This document shows, one piece after another, positions 6,046 to 9,373 of a stretch of 9,373 bases of DNA. Below the pieces are notes generated by a model. That model was not told where the DNA came from and did no database searches. It saw only the letters and a list, made by a program, of their open reading frames with translations. Each line of letters starts with the position of its first letter. The first letter of the stretch is position 1. The DNA is from Chitinophagales bacterium (lineage in GTDB: Bacteria > Bacteroidota > Bacteroidia > Chitinophagales > JADIYW01): positions 1 through 9,373 of the forward strand of contig JADLAH010000066.1 in assembly GCA_020848315.1 (NCBI GenBank), read 5' to 3'. The position numbers and the translations under genes are program-made.

Positions 6046-6831
6046 ATGCAATATAAAGTACCAGTAATGTCCGATTTAGTAGCCGAAGGAAAAACACCGG
6101 ATGTGGTTTTCTGGGTGGGCTGCGCAGGAAGTTTTGACCAACGTGCACAACGTGTGACCATCGCGTTTACAAAAATCCTGAATCAGTTAAATATCAACTT
6201 CGCCGTATTGGGAACGGAAGAAGCCTGCACCGGCGATCCGGCGCGCAGAGCCGGCAACGAGTTTGTATTCCAGATGCTCGCGCAGCAAAATATCGCCACT
6301 ATGAATAACTATGGCGTAAAGAAAATTGTGACGACTTGTCCGCATTGCTTCAACACGCTGAAGAATGAATATCCTGCATTGGGCGGTTCTTACGAAGTAC
6401 TGCACCATGCCACTTACCTGCAGCAACTGATTAACGACGGACAACTGAAAGTGGAAGGCGGTGCTTTCAAAGGCAAGCGCATCACTTACCACGATTCCTG
6501 CTATCTCGGTCGCGCGAATGACATTTATGAAGCGCCGCGTGCCGTTATTGAGTCACTCGACGCGGATTTGATTGAGATTAACAAATGCCGCACCAACGGA
6601 TTGTGCTGCGGTGCCGGCGGCGCACAGATGTTTAAGGAAGACGAACCGGGCGACAAACGTATCAACGTGGAGCGCACGGAGCAACTGATTGAAGTGTATC
6701 CGGAAGTAATCGCGGTGGCTTGTCCTTTCTGCAACACCATGATAACCGACGGTGTGAAAGGCGAAAACAAACAGGACGACATCAAAGTACTGGATATCGC
6801 GGAACTCATTGCTCAAAACAATCAATACTAA
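6046..6831 (+). CDS. CCG-domain (Fe-S) oxidoreductase subunit, HdrB/GlcF-like
   Basis: 261 residues with two tandem cysteine-rich CCG domains (PF02754). Domain 1 has C26 (VGCAGSFD), a degenerate CCG reading EEACTGDPARR (C61), and CPHC at 98-101. Domain 2 has C152 (HDSCYLGR), an intact CCGAGG at 187-192, and CPFC at 226-229. In HdrB, domains with C-x(n)-CCG-x(n)-CxxC hold noncubane 4Fe-4S clusters that do two-electron chemistry; here only domain 2 keeps the full signature. There is no signal peptide or membrane helix, so the protein is cytosolic and probably docks on the membrane Fe-S protein encoded upstream. Substrate and donor are not evident. The ATG at 6046 gives a short polar N-terminus before the first domain. 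A hairpin terminator follows the stop. Confidence 0.88.
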   Translation: MQYKVPVMSDLVAEGKTPDVVFWVGCAGSFDQRAQRVTIAFTKILNQLNINFAVLGTEEACTGDPARRAGNEFVFQMLAQQNIATMNNYGVKKIVTTCPHCFNTLKNEYPALGGSYEVLHHATYLQQLINDGQLKVEGGAFKGKRITYHDSCYLGRANDIYEAPRAVIESLDADLIEINKCRTNGLCCGAGGAQMFKEDEPGDKRINVERTEQLIEVYPEVIAVACPFCNTMITDGVKGENKQDDIKVLDIAELIAQNNQY

Positions 6832-6832
6832 T

Positions 6833-6866
6833 CAGCATCCTCCCGAACAACGGGAGGATTTTGCTG
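6833..6866 (+). terminator. Terminator after the Fe-S operon
   Basis: The arms ATCCTCCCG (6837-6845) and CGGGAGGAT (6851-6859) are perfectly complementary around an AACAA loop. The 3' arm runs into a short T tract (6859-6862). CAGC at 6833-6836 and GCTG at 6863-6866 can extend the stem. It begins one base after the CCG gene stop. The T tract is short, so read-through into the next gene is plausible. Confidence 0.7.
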
Positions 6867-6915
6867 TTAGACATATCGGACAGTAACCATTATTGTTCAT
6901 TAAAAAAATCTTGTC

Positions 6916-7413
6916 ATGCTGACGCCCTATCATATCATGCCGACCGAATCCAAAGTATGGATTTATCAGGCGAACAGAAGTTTCACACAGGAAGAAATTC
7001 CGGAAATCGTAGATATCCTCGAAAACTTCGTGGATCAGTGGAAATCGCATCAGCGCGATGTGAAAGGCTATGGCGCCATGTATCACCGCAGATTTATTGT
7101 GTTGATGGCTGATGAAGCCGCCTGTGATGTCAGCGGATGTTCTATAGACAGTACAGTAAAACTGATTCGTGAACTGGGCGAAGCCTATCAGGTGGATTTC
7201 TTCGACAGGATGAAAGTATGCTATAAAATTACGGACGCCATGGTGGGCAGTATGCCACTGCAGCAAATGCAGGAAATGCTGGATCAGGGGCGAATCAACG
7301 AGAATACGATTGTATTTAATAATCTCGTTTCCAACAAAGCCGGACTCGAAACGGAATGGGAAGTACCTTTAAAGTCCTCTCCTTTCGCGCGATTCATTCA
7401 GTTGCCCGCCTGA
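6916..7413 (+). CDS. Conserved Bacteroidota protein, often mislabelled 'ABC transporter ATPase'
   Basis: 165 residues, cytosolic, with no signal peptide or membrane helix. It opens MLTPYHIMPTESKVWIYQANRSF and carries a central block RRFIVLMADEAACDVSGCSIDSTVKLIRELG (58-88), with C75 in the conserved SGCSIDS. ENTIVFNNLVSNK and WEVPLKSSPFARF follow near the C-terminus. I recognise this layout from proteins throughout Bacteroidota that carry the name 'ABC transporter ATPase', yet it has no Walker A (GxxGxGK[ST]), no LSGGQ signature and no Walker B. The name is therefore unsupported and the function unknown. As far as I recall it often lies near the Fe-S gene pair, as here, which hints at a shared role; that link is inference. 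Confidence 0.82.
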   Translation: MLTPYHIMPTESKVWIYQANRSFTQEEIPEIVDILENFVDQWKSHQRDVKGYGAMYHRRFIVLMADEAACDVSGCSIDSTVKLIRELGEAYQVDFFDRMKVCYKITDAMVGSMPLQQMQEMLDQGRINENTIVFNNLVSNKAGLETEWEVPLKSSPFARFIQLPA

Positions 7414-7448
7414 TTCTGCTGAGGTGCTGAATTATCGGTAAATTTTAG

Positions 7449-7456
7449 TACTTTTA
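7449..7456 (+). promoter_or_regulatory. Possible -7 element upstream of the lipoprotein gene
   Basis: TACTTTTA matches TAnnTTTG except for the last base and lies 16 bases before the ATG at 7473, a spacing like that of the aroK and cspA elements. No clear -33 element is visible, so confidence is low. Confidence 0.3.
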
Positions 7457-7472
7457 TCGCAAACTTTTCGCA

Positions 7473-8072
7473 ATGCGAACATCTATTTTTTATTCTGTTG
7501 CCGCTATACTGCTGCTGGCCGCTTGTGCCCGTCCCTACCGCAGTATCAATATGTCAGCCGTACCATTTACTGAATTCAGGGAAGAAGTAAAAATCAAGTA
7601 TTCTGTCCGGCAAGGCGTTTCCTACAACATGAAGAATCTCTTTACGGCACGCAAAGAGCAACGCAATGACATCAGTCTGATGGCGTTGAATATCGTCAAT
7701 ATTTCGCAGGAACCGATTCCTGTGAGCGATTTGTTGTTTTCCTGCGGCGCTACCGTCCCTATCGCTCCTATTACCAAAGAAGAATATTACAGCAAAGTGA
7801 AACAAAAAGCGGAATTATACTGGCTTTATTCCGCCGGTGTGGTGCCTTTCAAAAAAGGACCGGTGAAACCGTGGCTGTATTTTCCGGTAGGCGTAGTGAT
7901 GGGCGGAGCCAATTACGGCATTGCACACAGAGCCAACAAAAAGCTCATCAAAGATCTGGATATACTGGATATTACCGGCAAGGTGATACAGCCTGGCGAC
8001 AGCCTGCAGGGCATCCTGCCATTCCGTGGTGTCAATAACTGCGGCGATATTTTCATTACCGTAAAAGAATAG
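7473..8072 (+). CDS. Putative lipoprotein of unknown function
   Basis: 199 residues. MRTSIFYSVAAILLLAAC is a lipoprotein signal peptide with lipobox LAAC and lipidated C18; the residues after the cysteine (ARPYRS) carry no obvious inner-membrane retention signal. The mature part has beta-rich stretches (IKYSVRQGVSYN at 41-52, ISLMALNIVNIS at 67-78). A glycine-rich hydrophobic segment, WLYFPVGVVMGGANYGIAH at about 134-152, may be a second membrane-interacting helix. The C-terminus has the form VIQPGDSLQGILPFRG. Two further cysteines, C91 and C180, might pair in the periplasm. I do not recognise the family. The gene is followed 20 bases later by an outer-membrane barrel gene on the same strand, so the two probably share an mRNA. 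Confidence 0.72.
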   Translation: MRTSIFYSVAAILLLAACARPYRSINMSAVPFTEFREEVKIKYSVRQGVSYNMKNLFTARKEQRNDISLMALNIVNISQEPIPVSDLLFSCGATVPIAPITKEEYYSKVKQKAELYWLYSAGVVPFKKGPVKPWLYFPVGVVMGGANYGIAHRANKKLIKDLDILDITGKVIQPGDSLQGILPFRGVNNCGDIFITVKE

Positions 8073-8092
8073 TGTACCCTTCAAAATATCTT

Positions 8093-8836
8093 ATGAAAAA
8101 TATACTCTTAGTAATCATTTCCTGTGTGGCACTGTCTGTGCAGGCTTTTGAACCCAACGTTTACATCGGTGTAAAAGGCGCTTCCTCTTTCGCCTTTCCG
8201 GTGGCCAATACTTTCAACGACAGCAACAGTGTGAATGAATTCAACACTTACGCGCCCGGTGTGGCTACCAAGAAAAAAATACAACCCGGCTTTAATGTCG
8301 GCGTACTGGCGGAATATCATTTTCACAAAGTAGTGTCTGTCAACTTTGAAGTAAACTACAAGCAGTACAATCAGTTCACGTCCTTTGCCTACTTTGATAC
8401 GGCAAAATTTGAAGGCAGAGATACTGCTGTTTTTCACAGCCATAATTCCTCATTGCAAATGCTGAATATTCCGTTTTACTTCAAATTCTACGTAGGAAAA
8501 AAAGTACAATTCTACGGATTGGTAGGCTATAATTTCGGATTTGTATTGGGCGGTAAAAAAGAAATCGGTGATGCCTATTATGTGGATTTGAATAACGACG
8601 CCACCGCGAAGATTCCGTACAAACGTAAGGACTTGCTGAATGCGACACAATTTGGCGTAATGGGAGGTGCGGGACTCAACGTTCCTATCAAAGACAAGGT
8701 GGCTGTTTTCTCAGAATTTACCGGCAGCTATTCCATCAGCAAATTCTATAACGACCGTGTAGATTACTTCAATATCAGCAAGAAAACAAGATTCTACGAT
8801 TTCGGGATCGCGGTGGGTGTGAAGATGAAGTTGTAG
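8093..8836 (+). CDS. Outer-membrane beta-barrel protein (OMP_b-brl / PorT-like type)
   Basis: 247 residues from the ATG at 8093. MKNILLVIISCVALSVQA is a signal peptide with probable cleavage before FEPN. An in-frame GTG at 8072, overlapping the lipoprotein stop, would add seven residues (MYPSKYL) ahead of the signal peptide, so the ATG is preferred. The mature protein alternates hydrophobic and polar residues with aromatic girdles: VYIGVKGASSFAF (about 23-35), FNVGVLAEYHFHKVVSVNFEVNYKQY (about 67-92), LNIPFYFKFYVGKKVQFYGLVGYNFGF (about 124-150) and FYDFGIAVGVKMKL at the end. The 'IPFYFKFYxGKKxxFYGLVGYNFG' turn is typical of the small barrels abundant in Bacteroidota (PF13568). Ligand and function are unknown. 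It ends before a strong bidirectional terminator. Confidence 0.85.
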   Translation: MKNILLVIISCVALSVQAFEPNVYIGVKGASSFAFPVANTFNDSNSVNEFNTYAPGVATKKKIQPGFNVGVLAEYHFHKVVSVNFEVNYKQYNQFTSFAYFDTAKFEGRDTAVFHSHNSSLQMLNIPFYFKFYVGKKVQFYGLVGYNFGFVLGGKKEIGDAYYVDLNNDATAKIPYKRKDLLNATQFGVMGGAGLNVPIKDKVAVFSEFTGSYSISKFYNDRVDYFNISKKTRFYDFGIAVGVKMKL

Positions 8837-8871
8837 TGGATGTGAGAGATGAGACGTAAGAGAGTTTGTAT

Positions 8872-8906
8872 ACAATAAACGGGCGCCTTCGGCGCCCCTT
8901 TATTGT
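8872..8906. terminator. Bidirectional terminator between the barrel gene and htpG
   Basis: The stem GGGCGCC (8881-8887) and GGCGCCC (8891-8897) closes a TTC loop. After a single C/C mismatch (8880/8898) it is extended by ACAATAAA (8872-8879) pairing with TTTATTGT (8899-8906). Each strand therefore ends in a T-rich tail, and the hairpin can stop both convergent transcripts. It lies 35 bases after the barrel stop and 17 bases past the htpG stop. Confidence 0.88.
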
Positions 8907-8923
8907 TATACACGAATATTATC

Positions 8924-9373
8924 TTAAATCAGTTCGTAGCTGCGTTCCACAAAGTTGGTCAGCGCCTCTCCTTTCAGCATATTCTGCGACAATAACGCAA
9001 GATCGTACAACTGTTTGGACAACTGTTCCTGTTTCTGATCTTCCTGCTGCAGCAGTTTTCCGATGGTCGGATGATTGGTGTTCACGACCACATTGAAATG
9101 GTCGCCCATATCGCCCATCATGAACATACCGCCGCCGCCCATTTTCTGCATGTCGGCCATCCTGCGCATAAACTCATTGCGCGTAATCGTCAGCGGTGCT
9201 TCCTGCGGTGACAGCGGTTTCATCTCCACCGTGGCGCGACCTTTGTCGGCGACTTTATCAAACATCGCTTTCACTTTATCCTGTTCTTCCTGATTCAGCA
9301 CCGATTCCAGCGTCGTTTCCTTTTCAATCAGGTTGGTCATCGTGTCGGCATCTACGCGTTTGAACTGCCATTC
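8924..9373 (-). CDS. htpG: Chaperone HtpG (Hsp90), C-terminal part only
   Basis: The reading frame is open to the right edge, giving the last 149 residues plus stop; the N-terminal ATPase domain and middle domain start are outside the window. The visible part opens EWQFKRVDADTMTNLIEKE, the middle-to-C-terminal junction of bacterial HtpG, then NQEEQDKVKAMFDKV, PLTITRNEFMRRMADMQKMGGGG, HFNVVVNTNHPTIGKLL and QLYDLALLSQNMLKGEALTNFVERSYELI. The NTNHP and LYDLALL blocks are hallmarks of the C-terminal dimerisation domain. No defect is seen in the part present. A bidirectional terminator sits just past the stop. Confidence 0.95.
   Translation of the reverse strand, partial: EWQFKRVDADTMTNLIEKETTLESVLNQEEQDKVKAMFDKVADKGRATVEMKPLSPQEAPLTITRNEFMRRMADMQKMGGGGMFMMGDMGDHFNVVVNTNHPTIGKLLQQEDQKQEQLSKQLYDLALLSQNMLKGEALTNFVERSYELI

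Noticed and set aside
6720..7112. Plus-strand frame of 130 codons spanning the end of the CCG gene and the start of the 165-residue gene
   Set aside because: It crosses a terminator hairpin and two recognised genes in another frame, and its sequence is compositionally random.
8072..8092. GTG start at 8072 for the barrel protein, overlapping the lipoprotein stop
   Set aside because: It would add MYPSKYL in front of an already complete signal peptide beginning MKN at 8093.
1..9373. CRISPR array, tRNA, rRNA, transposase, diversity-generating retroelement
   Set aside because: No regularly spaced repeats, no tRNA-like cloverleaf, no reverse transcriptase or template/variable repeats were seen; the four-helix-bundle protein alone does not make a retroelement.

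Overview
The window looks like chromosomal DNA from a member of the Bacteroidota, probably in or near the Chitinophagia/Saprospiria; rank below phylum cannot be fixed from the sequence alone. The evidence is a DUF6132-type small membrane protein, a Bacteroidota-style CspA, a roughly 165-residue family that this phylum commonly annotates wrongly as 'ABC transporter ATPase', an OMP_b-brl-type barrel protein, a TAnnTTTG-like -7 element upstream of cspA, and starts without clear Shine-Dalgarno sequences. Most genes are housekeeping or conserved-hypothetical; both window edges cut a gene.

Left part (1-1335). On the minus strand, from right to left, lie a cold-shock protein gene with a perfect-palindrome terminator, a 41-residue single-pass membrane ORF, a DUF6132-like gene, and rluF (23S rRNA pseudouridine synthase), whose 3' end is off the window. 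Shikimate kinase (aroK) diverges from cspA.

Middle (1336-4258). aroK converges on a tight minus-strand group: a PyrR-like phosphoribosyltransferase, then a secreted protein with an HExxH motif and no family I recognise, then a SanA/YdcF-type membrane protein starting at GTG. The gaps are 24 and 4 bases, and the SanA stop overlaps the aroK stop by 11 bases.

Right-centre (4259-7413). A membrane-bound protein with two 4Fe-4S clusters and a soluble CCG-domain (HdrB/GlcF-like) protein together look like a split heterodisulfide-reductase-type redox module. Between these two genes sits a 121-residue four-helix-bundle protein of the 23S rRNA intervening-sequence family. It is flanked by a 19-base inverted repeat with one mismatch, and its local GC is clearly lower than its neighbours'. 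This looks like an IVS-like element parked inside a protein operon and is the most interesting thing in the window. A terminator and the conserved 165-residue protein follow.

Right end (7414-9373). A lipoprotein gene is followed closely by an outer-membrane beta-barrel gene. A strong bidirectional terminator then separates these from the convergent htpG (Hsp90), of which only the C-terminal 149 residues are present.
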